Below, one piece after another: positions 8,687 through 17,119 of a DNA stretch of 64,000 nucleotides. This stretch comes from Abiotrophia defectiva ATCC 49176 (GTDB taxonomy: Bacteria > Bacillota > Bacilli > Lactobacillales > Aerococcaceae), in NCBI RefSeq assembly GCF_037041345.1, contig NZ_CP146287.1, positions 1,119,501-1,183,500 of the forward strand, written 5' to 3'. The notes under the pieces are model-generated. The model saw only the letters and a list, made by a program, of their open reading frames with translations, made no database searches and was not told where the DNA came from. The position numbers were made by a program, and so were the translations under genes. Within the stretch, counting starts at the first letter, position 1. The number at the start of each line of letters is the position of its first letter.

Positions 8687-9475
8687 TTATTTTAAGCGCA
8701 CTTCAAAAACATAGGGATAGTACTTGCCGGTCACATAGAAGCGGTCCCCTTCAATATGGGCAATCCCATTGAGCACATCAGGCTTACCACCCGGTGTCAA
8801 CTGAGCTTCCAGCTTATGTTCCTTAATCAGTGTGGTGAAGTCGTACTGGCTCTCAATGACGCCTGTCTCAGGGTCCAATTTCACTATAAAAGGACTCTGC
8901 CAAATATTGCCATAGAGCCTGCCATCGACGAACTCTAATTCATTGAGCCATTTAATGGGTTTGCCCTGGTCCGTCACAGTCACCTCGCGCTTGAGCTCAA
9001 AGTTTTTAGCATCCCGTTCCTGTAACTTAGTGGAGCCATTGGTCATCCAGAGACTGTCGCGGCTAGCATCATAGGCCAAGCCCCAGCCTTCCCCCTCATA
9101 GTGGAAGGTCTCCAAAATGGCCAGGGTCTTAGGGTCCCGTTTATAGGCTAGTCCTTCCTTGTAGCTAATCTGCCAGACCGCATCCGGCGTCTGGGTCAGC
9201 CCCTCACCAAAGACTTGTCGGTCAAGCCGATCCTTAATTTCCAGCTGGCCAGTTTCTAAATTCAAGACACCTACAACGGAATCTCCATACTGGCCCGTCG
9301 ACATAAGCAATTGGCCCTCAGGACTTACTTCCAAACCTTGTGTAAACCAACGGTCATCTCGCTCATATTGGGCTAGCACTTCATAGTCAGCCTGGGGGGC
9401 TGCCTGCACTAGCTGATTAGATGCACCTAGAGAAATTAGGGCCAAGAGCCCCAAAACTAGAGGGTATTTTTTCAT
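8687..9475 (-). CDS. Secreted glutaminyl-peptide cyclotransferase (glutamine cyclotransferase, beta-propeller type)
   Basis: A 262-residue protein with a signal peptide (MKKYPLVLGLLALISLGASN, cleavage near VQAAP). The mature part matches the bacterial/plant-type glutamine cyclotransferase family (Glu_cyclase_2): RDDRWFTQGLEV, GQYGDSVVGV, WQISYKEGLAYKRD, LNELEFVDGRLYGNIW and LNGIAHIEGDRFYVTGKYYP. These enzymes convert N-terminal Gln to pyroglutamate in exported peptides. I chose the ATG at 9475, which places the signal peptide at the start with GAGG about 10 bases upstream; the longer reading frame adds a non-signal-like tail. Its natural substrate is unknown. Confidence 0.87.
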   Translation of the reverse strand: MKKYPLVLGLLALISLGASNQLVQAAPQADYEVLAQYERDDRWFTQGLEVSPEGQLLMSTGQYGDSVVGVLNLETGQLEIKDRLDRQVFGEGLTQTPDAVWQISYKEGLAYKRDPKTLAILETFHYEGEGWGLAYDASRDSLWMTNGSTKLQERDAKNFELKREVTVTDQGKPIKWLNELEFVDGRLYGNIWQSPFIVKLDPETGVIESQYDFTTLIKEHKLEAQLTPGGKPDVLNGIAHIEGDRFYVTGKYYPYVFEVRLK

Positions 9476-9554
9476 CTCACTCACTTCCTCACTTGAGTTT
9501 CGCTCCATGACTTGATATGATGATAGTAACATATATTGAGTGAAGGAGCCACTT

Positions 9555-10178
9555 ATGCTATATAATTTCTTATTAACTTTTATCCGCTTCATTTTCCGTC
9601 TAATCAATGGCCGTGAAGTCGTGCAAGGCTTGGAAAATCTTCCTAAAGATCAACCCTATATTATTGCTGCAACCCACCGATCTTTGACTGACCCCTTGTT
9701 TGTTGCCTTCGAGACCTATCCTCATCAGATTGCCTTTATGGCCAAGGAGAGTCTCTTCAAGTTCAAGCCACTGGGCTGGCTCTTCCGCAAGGTCAATGTC
9801 TTCCCCGTTAATCGCGACAAACCCTCAACCAGCACTATTAAACATGCGGTTAAGATTATGAATGAAGATGGCAAGATTCTAGGAATCTTCCCTTCAGGCT
9901 CTCGTCATACTACTGAGATTAAGGGCGGGACAGCCTTCATCCAAAAACTCAGCAAACAAGCCATCGTGCCTTGTGCCATCCAACCACCTATTGGTTTCAA
10001 GCAATTCTTCTTGCGCCGTCGCTGTAAAATCGCTTTTGGTGCCCCAATTCCTTACCAAGAAGGTGTCAAGTACGACAAGGACAAGTTAGCTCAAATTGAT
10101 GCTCAACTAGCTGAAGAATTTGCCAAATTAGATCATCAACTAGATCCTAACTATCACTACCAACCACGCAAAAAATAA
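9555..10178 (+). CDS. plsC: 1-acyl-sn-glycerol-3-phosphate acyltransferase (PlsC-like)
   Basis: A 207-residue membrane-associated acyltransferase that would add the second fatty acid in phosphatidic acid synthesis. The catalytic HxxxxD motif is His41-Asp46 in AATHRSLTDPLF; the glycerol-phosphate-binding motif is FPSGSRHTT, a variant of FPEGTRS in which Glu is replaced by Ser. An N-terminal hydrophobic helix is present. I chose the ATG at 9555 since GAAGGAG lies about 6 bases upstream and the in-frame GTG at 9540 lies before it. It is one of few plus-strand genes and ends in a long perfect hairpin terminator. Confidence 0.88.
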   Translation: MLYNFLLTFIRFIFRLINGREVVQGLENLPKDQPYIIAATHRSLTDPLFVAFETYPHQIAFMAKESLFKFKPLGWLFRKVNVFPVNRDKPSTSTIKHAVKIMNEDGKILGIFPSGSRHTTEIKGGTAFIQKLSKQAIVPCAIQPPIGFKQFFLRRRCKIAFGAPIPYQEGVKYDKDKLAQIDAQLAEEFAKLDHQLDPNYHYQPRKK

Positions 10179-10186
10179 GCTCATCC

Positions 10187-10227
10187 ACTCCCATTATATC
10201 ATATATGATATAATGGGAGTTTTTTTA
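10187..10227 (+). terminator. Terminator of the plsC-like gene
   Basis: A perfect 34-base palindrome (10187-10220, arms starting ACTCCCATTATATCAT) followed by a run of seven Ts on the plus strand, 9 bases after the stop. Confidence 0.92.
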
Positions 10228-10230
10228 CCC

Positions 10231-10275
10231 AAAAGACCCTGACAGTTAGAGCCACTTCCAACTGCCAGGGTCTTT
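10231..10275 (-). terminator. Probable terminator of nth
   Basis: Inverted repeat AAAGACCCTG.CAGTT with AACTG.CAGGGTCTTT around a loop of about 14 bases; the minus-strand T tail is short (TTTT). It lies 15 bases after the nth stop. Confidence 0.6.
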
Positions 10276-10289
10276 ACTTATTTCATTCA

Positions 10290-10922
10290 TCATTCTAAGC
10301 CTTCAAAGAGAAAGTCTATGGGCTTAGGATTCTTAGCGGTACTGTAGTAGCGGCCGAAAAAGAGAATAGCATGGTGAGCCTGAGCCCAATCTTCCTTGGG
10401 GATAATTTCCATCAAGGCTTCTTCTACCTCCAAAGGCGTGGCATTGGCTGGCACAAAACCTAAGCGTTTGGCTACCCGATCCACATGGGTATCTACCGCC
10501 AAGGCCGGAATGCCAAAACCTACGGCCAAGACTACATTGGCAGTCTTACGACCAACCCCTGCCAATTCCATGAGCTCCTTGCGGGTTCTAGGTACTTCCC
10601 CACCATAACGTTGCATCAACTGCTCGCAGCATTGATAGATAAACTTGGCCTTGTTGCGGTATAGGCCAAGGGTCTGGATATAGGGTTCTATTTCCTTAGG
10701 CGAAGCCTGCAAGAAGGCTTCCGGTGTGGGAAAGCGTTCAAACAAGGCCGGTGTCACCTTATTGACCGAGACGTCAGTGGCTTGAGCACTCAACATGACC
10801 GCAATCAATAATTGAAAGACATTGTCATGGATGAGTTCGCAGTGGGCATCCGGATATAGTGCTTGGATTCTCTTGACAATCACCCTGGCTTTATCCAAGG
10901 GCATGGTAATCTTGGCTGACAT
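10290..10922 (-). CDS. nth: Endonuclease III homologue without the Fe-S cluster cysteines
   Basis: A 210-residue base-excision DNA glycosylase/AP lyase for oxidised pyrimidines. The helix-hairpin-helix ELAGVGRKTANVVL contains catalytic Lys126 and the second catalytic residue is Asp144 in LAVDTHVDRVAKRLG; both match E. coli Lys120 and Asp138 with a constant offset of six. The C-terminus ends FFGRYYSTAKNPKPIDFLFEGLE, where the E. coli enzyme has the four [4Fe-4S] cysteines: none is present here. The protein should still fold and act, as cluster-less homologues are known in some lineages, but it is worth noting. A TTGGCT-17-TATAAT promoter lies upstream. Confidence 0.92.
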   Translation of the reverse strand: MSAKITMPLDKARVIVKRIQALYPDAHCELIHDNVFQLLIAVMLSAQATDVSVNKVTPALFERFPTPEAFLQASPKEIEPYIQTLGLYRNKAKFIYQCCEQLMQRYGGEVPRTRKELMELAGVGRKTANVVLAVGFGIPALAVDTHVDRVAKRLGFVPANATPLEVEEALMEIIPKEDWAQAHHAILFFGRYYSTAKNPKPIDFLFEGLE

Positions 10923-10958
10923 AGCGTTTCCTCCTGATAGTCTAGCAAATACCCCTCT

Positions 10959-10987
10959 ATTATAGCTCAGGCATCAGGCGTAGCCAA
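10959..10987 (-). promoter_or_regulatory. Promoter of nth
   Basis: Minus strand -35 TTGGCT (10982-10987) and -10 TATAAT (10959-10964) with a 17-base spacer, about 37 bases ahead of the nth ATG. Confidence 0.6.
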
Positions 10988-11002
10988 GCGACTTGCTTAA
11001 TC

Positions 11003-12379
11003 CTATTGGGCAGGAAAAAGAATCGTCCGACCTGTCTGGGCGTCATAGCCTGGCATGGCCAAACGTAGGGCTTCCTTGCCGGTCATAGGGTCCATAATGC
11101 CTAGACTGTATTGATAATGCCCTGCCTGAGAACTTTCTTGAGACGAGAGATTTAAGGCCACAGTCACCTTCTCTTGTCGCCCTGGCACTAGCTGCGACAA
11201 GGTCAAAGGAACTTCAATCTTTTTGATTTCTTTTCCCTGATTATCTTGAAGGTAGAGGTATAGCGGCCAGTCATAGTAGAAAGGCGCTGCTCCTTTATTT
11301 TCAAAGGTCAAGGTCATAGTCTGCTCTTGCCCTTTTTGCGCTAGCTGAGCCTGAGAGACATAGATTTGATAACCAAGTTGACTCAGAATTTGCTTATAGG
11401 CTGCCTGACCTAAATCAGCTTTAGGCGCCTTTGGCCCAATAAAGGTCATATGTGAGGCTTTAACATGCTTCAAGACTTCCTGGAGTCGTGACCCCATCAG
11501 GTCTTCCATGGAATGGGCGCTGGTCATTTCGCCGCCAATGGCAAGGGTCTTCCAAGCCTGTGGCATGGCAAGCAAGCTCTTGTTTTGAGTCTGGTCGTAA
11601 ACTCCACCAGCTTGAATCCACTCCAACCACTGGCTAGTATTGATTTCTTCGCCAACCATGTCGTTATAGAGTCCTAATTGATAGGTCTGACCCCATTTGA
11701 AAGGCCGGCGCATGAGAATCTGAGTCTTAGGAAAGGCCGTGCGCCAAGGCACCACGTAACGTTCCAGAATGTCTTCAGACGGTAACCTTTTGAGTCCCTT
11801 CTCATAGTTGACATGCCACTCGCCCCAGTGGCCGACACTGCCCAACTCAATGAAGGAGACAAAGCCATCCTGCCCCCAACGCTGACCCATAGCAGCCACC
11901 GCCTTGTCATGGGCTGTAATCAGGGCTTCTTGACTATAGTCTGGTGAAAAACCTTGGCCATAATCGGTGTGATACCAGTCACCAGCCCCCTTAATGTCTT
12001 GGTAGAGCCAATCCGGAATATCTTGATGCCGGTCCTGGCCAGGTAAATCTAGCACAAAGCGCAAAACCAAATGCTTGCCTTCTTTGCGCCAACGCTCAAA
12101 CTGATTGGCCTTCTCAATGGCTTCAAAATTATATTTCCCCTTTTGGGGTTCCAATTCTTTCCAAGTCACATCGACGTAAAGAAGCTGAATATCCGAATCT
12201 ACTTGGGATTTTTCAGCTTGGAGGGCATAGCCCATGAGCGGGTTCCCTGATTCAGGATCCTGCCAGTCAAAGCTAGCCTGACGTAAGACTTGGTCTTGGG
12301 CATTCACTCGATTGGGCTGGATTAGACTGACTGTGAGTAGACAGGCTAAAACAAGCCGGCTAAAGTAATATTGACGCAT
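11003..12379 (-). CDS. Secreted DUF4832-type (glycosidase-like) protein at the end of the Pel operon
   Basis: A 458-residue protein with a signal peptide (residues 1-27, cleavage after VNA). The mature part begins with a TIM-barrel-like region of the DUF4874/DUF4832 kind: GNPLMGYALQA, VDVTWKELEPQKGKYNF, KHLVLRFVLDLP and SFIELGSVGHWGEWHV, the last holding carboxylates in a typical glycosidase position. A beta-sandwich C-terminal domain (from about residue 340; MTLTFENKGAAPFYYDWPL) follows. Family activity is not established to my knowledge; the fold suggests a glycoside hydrolase. Since the PelA-like protein in this operon has no hydrolase domain, this one could trim or release the polymer, which is inference only. 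No strong terminator follows it. Confidence 0.75.
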   Translation of the reverse strand: MRQYYFSRLVLACLLTVSLIQPNRVNAQDQVLRQASFDWQDPESGNPLMGYALQAEKSQVDSDIQLLYVDVTWKELEPQKGKYNFEAIEKANQFERWRKEGKHLVLRFVLDLPGQDRHQDIPDWLYQDIKGAGDWYHTDYGQGFSPDYSQEALITAHDKAVAAMGQRWGQDGFVSFIELGSVGHWGEWHVNYEKGLKRLPSEDILERYVVPWRTAFPKTQILMRRPFKWGQTYQLGLYNDMVGEEINTSQWLEWIQAGGVYDQTQNKSLLAMPQAWKTLAIGGEMTSAHSMEDLMGSRLQEVLKHVKASHMTFIGPKAPKADLGQAAYKQILSQLGYQIYVSQAQLAQKGQEQTMTLTFENKGAAPFYYDWPLYLYLQDNQGKEIKKIEVPLTLSQLVPGRQEKVTVALNLSSQESSQAGHYQYSLGIMDPMTGKEALRLAMPGYDAQTGRTILFPAQ

Positions 12380-12411
12380 CTTTCCCCTCCTGGACGACTA
12401 CTATTCATCTC

Positions 12412-13095
12412 TTAGCCGTGATACTCGCCATTGTACTGAATTAAGGTCACATCTTCAACGTCCTCAAGGGCTTGGATTTTCTCCATGAAGAGGAAGTCGT
12501 TTTGTGACTTACAGAAGACTTCGATAGCAGCTTCGATACTGCCGTCTTTGCGCATGGTGCGCGACTTGATGAAGAACTTCATCTTACCAAAGGCTTGCAC
12601 AATGGCATCCCCTGTTTCCAGACCTTTATAGTGAATGACTGCAATGTAGACCTTGCCCGTCTCCTGACGGAAATAGAAGACCACAATCATCAGAATCACA
12701 ATCAAGGCTGCACAGACCGACAGCACAAACATACCGGCCCCTAGCGTAATGCCCGAGGTAATGGCCCAAAAGAGATAGAGCAAGTCCATGGGATCCTTAA
12801 CCGCCGTCCGATAACGCACGATGGACAGGGCCCCGACCATCCCCAAGGAAATGACCACGTTGGTCGAAATGGCCAAAGTCACCATACAAGTCAGCACCGT
12901 CATCCCAACTAGCGTCACCGCGAAGCTACGCGAGAAGACCACGCCAGTATAAAAGCGCCGATAGACAAAGTAGATAATGCAGCCCATAACAAAGGCCAGC
13001 AAGAGCGAGCCAATCAACTTGGGCAAATTTTCAGCAGCAAAGCGCTGAGTTTCGATAAATGATCGTTTAATAACGTCTTGAACGCTAGTATTCAT
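12412..13095 (-). CDS. DUF4956 membrane protein
   Basis: A 227-residue protein with three or four N-terminal membrane helices (about residues 25-45, 55-80, 110-140) and a C-terminal cytoplasmic alpha/beta domain with the features of DUF4956: SLGMVGALSIVRYRTAVKDPMDLLYLFWAI is the family signature. The function is unknown. Genes of this family are often beside VTC-domain and CotH genes, as here, which suggests that the three proteins work as a unit. It has a strong AAGGAGGAG ribosome binding site and sits 26 bases after the VTC gene. Confidence 0.85.
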   Translation of the reverse strand: MNTSVQDVIKRSFIETQRFAAENLPKLIGSLLLAFVMGCIIYFVYRRFYTGVVFSRSFAVTLVGMTVLTCMVTLAISTNVVISLGMVGALSIVRYRTAVKDPMDLLYLFWAITSGITLGAGMFVLSVCAALIVILMIVVFYFRQETGKVYIAVIHYKGLETGDAIVQAFGKMKFFIKSRTMRKDGSIEAAIEVFCKSQNDFLFMEKIQALEDVEDVTLIQYNGEYHG

Positions 13096-13121
13096 TCAAA
13101 ACTCCTCCTTCATCGACCACA

Positions 13122-13919
13122 TTAGAAATGCTCATGGTCGAACCAATAATTGAAGCCATGTTTATAGGCTGTCTTTTCATAGCAGAGCACATATTTAGAG
13201 ACTGCCGTATATTCCAAGGCTCCAGTCGGCACCAACTGACGCACGATTTGCGGCATAAGTTCCGTATATTTGACTTCTAAAATCAACTTGTCAGGTGGTA
13301 AGACTGGCAAGCTAGGCAACTTAGCATCAAAAATATCAAAGGAACCGACTGCTGCTCGAACATCTGTATCGAAGGTTACCCGCACAGTTCCAGCATCCAG
13401 AATCCAAGGCTCTCGTTCGTAGTCCACAATGACGCGCGGACGCATCATATTGGTCACACATTCGATATAGAACTCACGCGCTAGAGAATGCGGGCTGTGC
13501 TTAAGAAAATCATAGTTACCCAGCAAGATATCCTCTACCTGAGCCCGCGTCAGAGGCGCACTTTCCTTGTAGATATAGGCACCGAATTTCTTCTTGCGTT
13601 CAAGTCGAATATAGTGGTCCTGATAATTGTAAATACGAATCCGATACTTCTTCCGCATCAGAACCCCTGCGTCTTTTTCTTCGTAGGCAGATTGCCAGTA
13701 ATCATCAAAATAGAGACTCCGAATGGTATAGCTGCCACCCTTGACATGCTTGTCTAGGGCCAAAACGGGTGACAGGCGGCGCCGCAAGTTGTCTTGATCA
13801 TGATAGGAAATCAGATACTTATTCTCATGCCGATAAGGCTCTCCTGGCGCTTGACTGTCTTCTTGCCAAGTCAAGCTTTGAGACTTGCCCCATAAGGTGT
13901 TTAATAACTTATTCTTCAT
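13122..13919 (-). CDS. VTC-domain (polyphosphate polymerase-like) protein
   Basis: A 265-residue cytoplasmic protein of the VTC family, part of the triphosphate tunnel metalloenzyme superfamily. Charged tunnel motifs are visible: HENKYLIS, YTIRSLYFDD, KYRIRIYNY, IRLERKKKFGAYIYKE, RVIVDYEREPW and KLILEVKYTELMPQIVRQLV. The yeast homologue makes polyphosphate from ATP; the bacterial members have not been clearly assigned. I chose the ATG at 13919, with GAGG about 6 bases upstream, overlapping the CotH stop by 11 bases; the longer frame only reads through CotH. Position between CotH and DUF4956 suggests a joint role with the surface polymer. Confidence 0.85.
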   Translation of the reverse strand: MKNKLLNTLWGKSQSLTWQEDSQAPGEPYRHENKYLISYHDQDNLRRRLSPVLALDKHVKGGSYTIRSLYFDDYWQSAYEEKDAGVLMRKKYRIRIYNYQDHYIRLERKKKFGAYIYKESAPLTRAQVEDILLGNYDFLKHSPHSLAREFYIECVTNMMRPRVIVDYEREPWILDAGTVRVTFDTDVRAAVGSFDIFDAKLPSLPVLPPDKLILEVKYTELMPQIVRQLVPTGALEYTAVSKYVLCYEKTAYKHGFNYWFDHEHF

Positions 13920-15666
13920 AAACATCCTCACTAATCTTCCCATTTGACTGAATGAAGAAGCTCTTAACGCCGAAGTGTTTACCGACTTCTGTGACATAGT
14001 AGTCGAAGGCATGGCGTGTCTCGCCAGCTTCATTAGTAGCCGTCACACGGGCAAAATAGTGTCCTTTTTCTGGCATATCCAAAACCGTTTCAGACAAAGT
14101 AATACCCTCCTCAGTGTGGATGATTTCTTTAAATTCGAAATCCTTAGCAACCTCAACCTTATAGGTAATCTTTTGCCCATTCAAATCATAAGCCGCATCC
14201 CAACGAACCTTGAGTTTGCCATTCTCGTCCTTCTCAGGTATCCCGATAAAGAATGGCATAGGCTTCTTAAGGCTATCTAGATAGTCCTGATAGTTGCTCT
14301 CAATTTCCTTAGGAATGGCTGCCGCTACTTCATCATATTGACTAGGAGTCAATCCCAAGTGGGTGCTATCCGGCTCTTTGGTAACATAGGGTTTGACGGT
14401 TTCTTGGTACTTAGCCACTTCCTGGCTAAGGTAATCTGGATTTAGCTTGCCTTTCAAATCTTGAATGGCATCATCTAGCTCCTGACGGAAAGTGGCCGAC
14501 TTGAGCGCACGTTGGAAGAGACGATTCCCCCAATAGTTGCTGATGCCAGACTCCCAGGAAGTCTTACCCGCAAACTTCTCAATTTCATATTCTTTCTTGA
14601 AGAAGGCCGAGTCGTGGTCCCAAGGAATGAAATACCAGCGCTGGCTATTCTGCGGACTGTAGAGATAGACATTTCGACTCTGTGTATCCGTGTTGCCAAT
14701 GAGAATTTGAAAAGCCAACCAGTAGGTCAAATTTTCTCGATCAAAGTAAGTATCTAAGGTCTGATCAATGGGCCGATCTAAATCATTCACTGCCTGAAGC
14801 ATCTCAATTAGCTTATGATGGTCACGATCCCCCTTAATTTCTAAGAGTTTCTCGAATGCAACCCGATCAAAATCGGGATCGTCTTCTAGCTTAATAGTAT
14901 CTTCATATAGTAGGAATTCAAAGAAATTAACCTTATAGAGCTGAGCATTGCTATCAAGACCATGAGCCTTAAGGCCACTACCATTGAGTTGTTCGACTTG
15001 GGTATAGAGACCATAATCCACGAATTTGTCAGGCTCAGAGCCGTTTTCATCCTTGACATAGAGATGAACAAATTGTGTACGTAAGCCAATTAATTGAGGA
15101 ATGCCCCGAATCAAGTCATAAGCTAATTTATTACGGAAACGTAGCCCATCTGTCTGGTGCTTATTGAGGTTGATGGTTCGCTGACCCTGCCAGCTCCCCT
15201 TATTCCTTTTGAGCTTAATCTTATAGTTTTTCTGTTGATTACGACTAGACGTCTGTCCCCGGACCTGAACAGTGGCATTAGGCACCGTCTCACTGTAGCC
15301 CAATTCCCCAGCCAAGGGACCTGTATCGTCACCTGCTTGCAAGAGGGCAGCCACTTGGTAACGTGGAACACCCCATTTCTCATAATCATAAACAGAGTAG
15401 GTATTAATCTCTTCCCAAGTATGGTTGGTATTCTCCGCTGCATCTCCCGATTTAATCGTTAGATAGAGCGTTTTGACTGATTGAGGATCTTCTTGGTAAA
15501 GCAACTCTTTATCGCGCAAATGGTAATTGTTTTCGGCAAATTCAACCGTCTTTTCTTGATTAGATAGCGACTGGTTACTGGTCTCCTCTTGCCCGCATGC
15601 TGCTATAAAGCATGAGGTTATAAGGCATAAAATCAGTAACCTTCCTTTAGGTTTTTTGAGAGGCAC
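13909..15666 (-). CDS. CotH-family kinase-like lipoprotein
   Basis: A 585-residue surface lipoprotein: signal peptide ending in the lipobox FIAAC, lipidated Cys at residue 24. The CotH domain (about 60-430) shows VQVRGQTS, NYKIKLKRNKG, LRNKLAYDL-like, YLAFQILIGNTDTQSRNVYLY and WYFIPWDHDSAF, which carry the kinase-like Asn and Asp residues. A C-terminal fibronectin-like region follows (about 480-570). CotH in B. subtilis phosphorylates spore-coat proteins; here the organism is non-sporing, so an exported kinase or polymer-attachment role is inferred. The start is GTG at 15666, with GGGGTGGGG upstream, overlapping pelG by 20 bases. Confidence 0.88.
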   Translation of the reverse strand: MPLKKPKGRLLILCLITSCFIAACGQEETSNQSLSNQEKTVEFAENNYHLRDKELLYQEDPQSVKTLYLTIKSGDAAENTNHTWEEINTYSVYDYEKWGVPRYQVAALLQAGDDTGPLAGELGYSETVPNATVQVRGQTSSRNQQKNYKIKLKRNKGSWQGQRTINLNKHQTDGLRFRNKLAYDLIRGIPQLIGLRTQFVHLYVKDENGSEPDKFVDYGLYTQVEQLNGSGLKAHGLDSNAQLYKVNFFEFLLYEDTIKLEDDPDFDRVAFEKLLEIKGDRDHHKLIEMLQAVNDLDRPIDQTLDTYFDRENLTYWLAFQILIGNTDTQSRNVYLYSPQNSQRWYFIPWDHDSAFFKKEYEIEKFAGKTSWESGISNYWGNRLFQRALKSATFRQELDDAIQDLKGKLNPDYLSQEVAKYQETVKPYVTKEPDSTHLGLTPSQYDEVAAAIPKEIESNYQDYLDSLKKPMPFFIGIPEKDENGKLKVRWDAAYDLNGQKITYKVEVAKDFEFKEIIHTEEGITLSETVLDMPEKGHYFARVTATNEAGETRHAFDYYVTEVGKHFGVKSFFIQSNGKISEDVYEE

Positions 15667-17119
15667 GAGACCCCACCCCTTTCAGATAGTCGTATAGCCG
15701 GCTGAAGAAACCATGGTGCACCACAAGTGTCATAGGTTGTGCACTCAGTGTATAGTACATTAATTTCTTGGTGAAGCGATCTAGGCGCCATAAGGCAATT
15801 AGGAAGAAAATTGCAGCAGCCATCAAAAAACCAAATCCAAGAAAGGCACGATTAAAGTATTGAGATACAAACGTTAGAAGTGGCGATGCAATTGCGAAGC
15901 TCGCTGCAGCAATCAAAGCACCCTTATAATCCGTAAAATATAACAAAATAGACAAGATAACGTTGGCAATGGCATAAATCCCGTAGCCTACGCATAAAAT
16001 ACGGAAATAACCTCGCATGAGGTCATTAATTCCCAAGGGTAAGACATCTAGGAGTGCATTTCCTGCTGATATGGCTAGAATCGTTACAAAAAGCTGCTTC
16101 CAAGCCAGTGCTATCAGTTCACGCATCATGACTGTCAACATCTCTTCTTCTGCTTCTTTAATGTCGGCCAAGGTCCCCTTCTCGTTAAATAAGCCATAGT
16201 AACGCTTATACTTAGGATAGAAATGCACCTCAGTCGCCAAGGCAAAATTAATCGTTGTCACCAGTATGGTCAAAAAGGCTAACAGAACCGGCACATCATA
16301 GACTTGAGAAGCAAAGAAAAGTCCCCTTACTGGACTTCCCCATGGCCCTAACCAGACCACAAGAATATGCCCAAAAATTCCGATATGCAGACAGAAGCCA
16401 ATTAAGGCCAAATCAAAGAACTTATCAATCCATTTCAAGAAGAGAAAAGACTCATCTAGCATTCCTAAATCTAGAGGAAAATATCGTGACAAGAGATAAA
16501 CAATCCCCAAAAACATGAGGCCATAACCTACACAGACGCTAAATAATAGAGAGGTCAAAACTGGCAACTTAAATGATAGTAGGCACCATCCTACTAAAAA
16601 GGTTACAAGACTGGCTGATAAAAAGGCTAGTAAAATTGCCTTGTAGTCCTTCAAGGCAGTCAAATATTGAACCCCATTCCAGACAAAAATCAACTCCATA
16701 AACAAGGTGAGATTAAGAACTAATTGCACTACTGTCACACCTGATAGGATTAATAATGGCCCATATAATAAGACGCCTATGCCAATCATAGTTGCAGAAG
16801 ATCCCAAAAAAGAAGGTAAAAGATAGGCTTCCTTTTCCTCATATAACATGTCAGAAGCGAAGCGAGTCACCGCGTAAGAGAAAAATGAATTCACTGTCAA
16901 AGACGACAAAATAGCATAGGTAATCATACTAGTCAAATAGTTACTATCAGCACGATTAAGCCCCACACGATTTGCTAGATAGGAAATCCCAAAGATTAAA
17001 GTCCCTCCTAGGATCATAGGACCAGCATAGATTACGCCAGTATAGCCATATGCCTTAGCTCGAGAGAAGAGACCCTTTTGGTTAAAGACTTTCCTTAATT
17101 CAAATCCAATCCCTGCCAT
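15647..17119 (-). CDS. pelG: PelG, polysaccharide-transport membrane protein of the Pel synthase
   Basis: A 490-residue protein with about twelve membrane helices. The N-terminus MAGIGFELRKVFNQKGLFSRAKAY followed by GVIYAGPMILG is diagnostic for PelG, a member of the MOP/Wzx-like flippase superfamily that moves the growing Pel chain across the membrane. The EEKEAYLLPSFLGS loop and ALATEVHFYPKYKRYYGLFN segment also fit the family. Its ATG overlaps the pelF stop by one base (TAATG), so the two are translationally coupled. It would form the inner-membrane complex with PelD, PelE and PelF. Confidence 0.93.
   Translation of the reverse strand: MAGIGFELRKVFNQKGLFSRAKAYGYTGVIYAGPMILGGTLIFGISYLANRVGLNRADSNYLTSMITYAILSSLTVNSFFSYAVTRFASDMLYEEKEAYLLPSFLGSSATMIGIGVLLYGPLLILSGVTVVQLVLNLTLFMELIFVWNGVQYLTALKDYKAILLAFLSASLVTFLVGWCLLSFKLPVLTSLLFSVCVGYGLMFLGIVYLLSRYFPLDLGMLDESFLFLKWIDKFFDLALIGFCLHIGIFGHILVVWLGPWGSPVRGLFFASQVYDVPVLLAFLTILVTTINFALATEVHFYPKYKRYYGLFNEKGTLADIKEAEEEMLTVMMRELIALAWKQLFVTILAISAGNALLDVLPLGINDLMRGYFRILCVGYGIYAIANVILSILLYFTDYKGALIAAASFAIASPLLTFVSQYFNRAFLGFGFLMAAAIFFLIALWRLDRFTKKLMYYTLSAQPMTLVVHHGFFSRLYDYLKGVGSRASQKT

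Noticed and set aside
10187-10227. Long perfect palindrome as a regulatory operator or origin element
   Set aside because: It lies right after a stop codon and is followed by a T run, so it is an ordinary terminator.
13909-15666. Spore-coat function for the CotH protein
   Set aside because: No other sporulation gene is present and the organism appears to be a non-sporing Lactobacillales; the Pel context is more informative.
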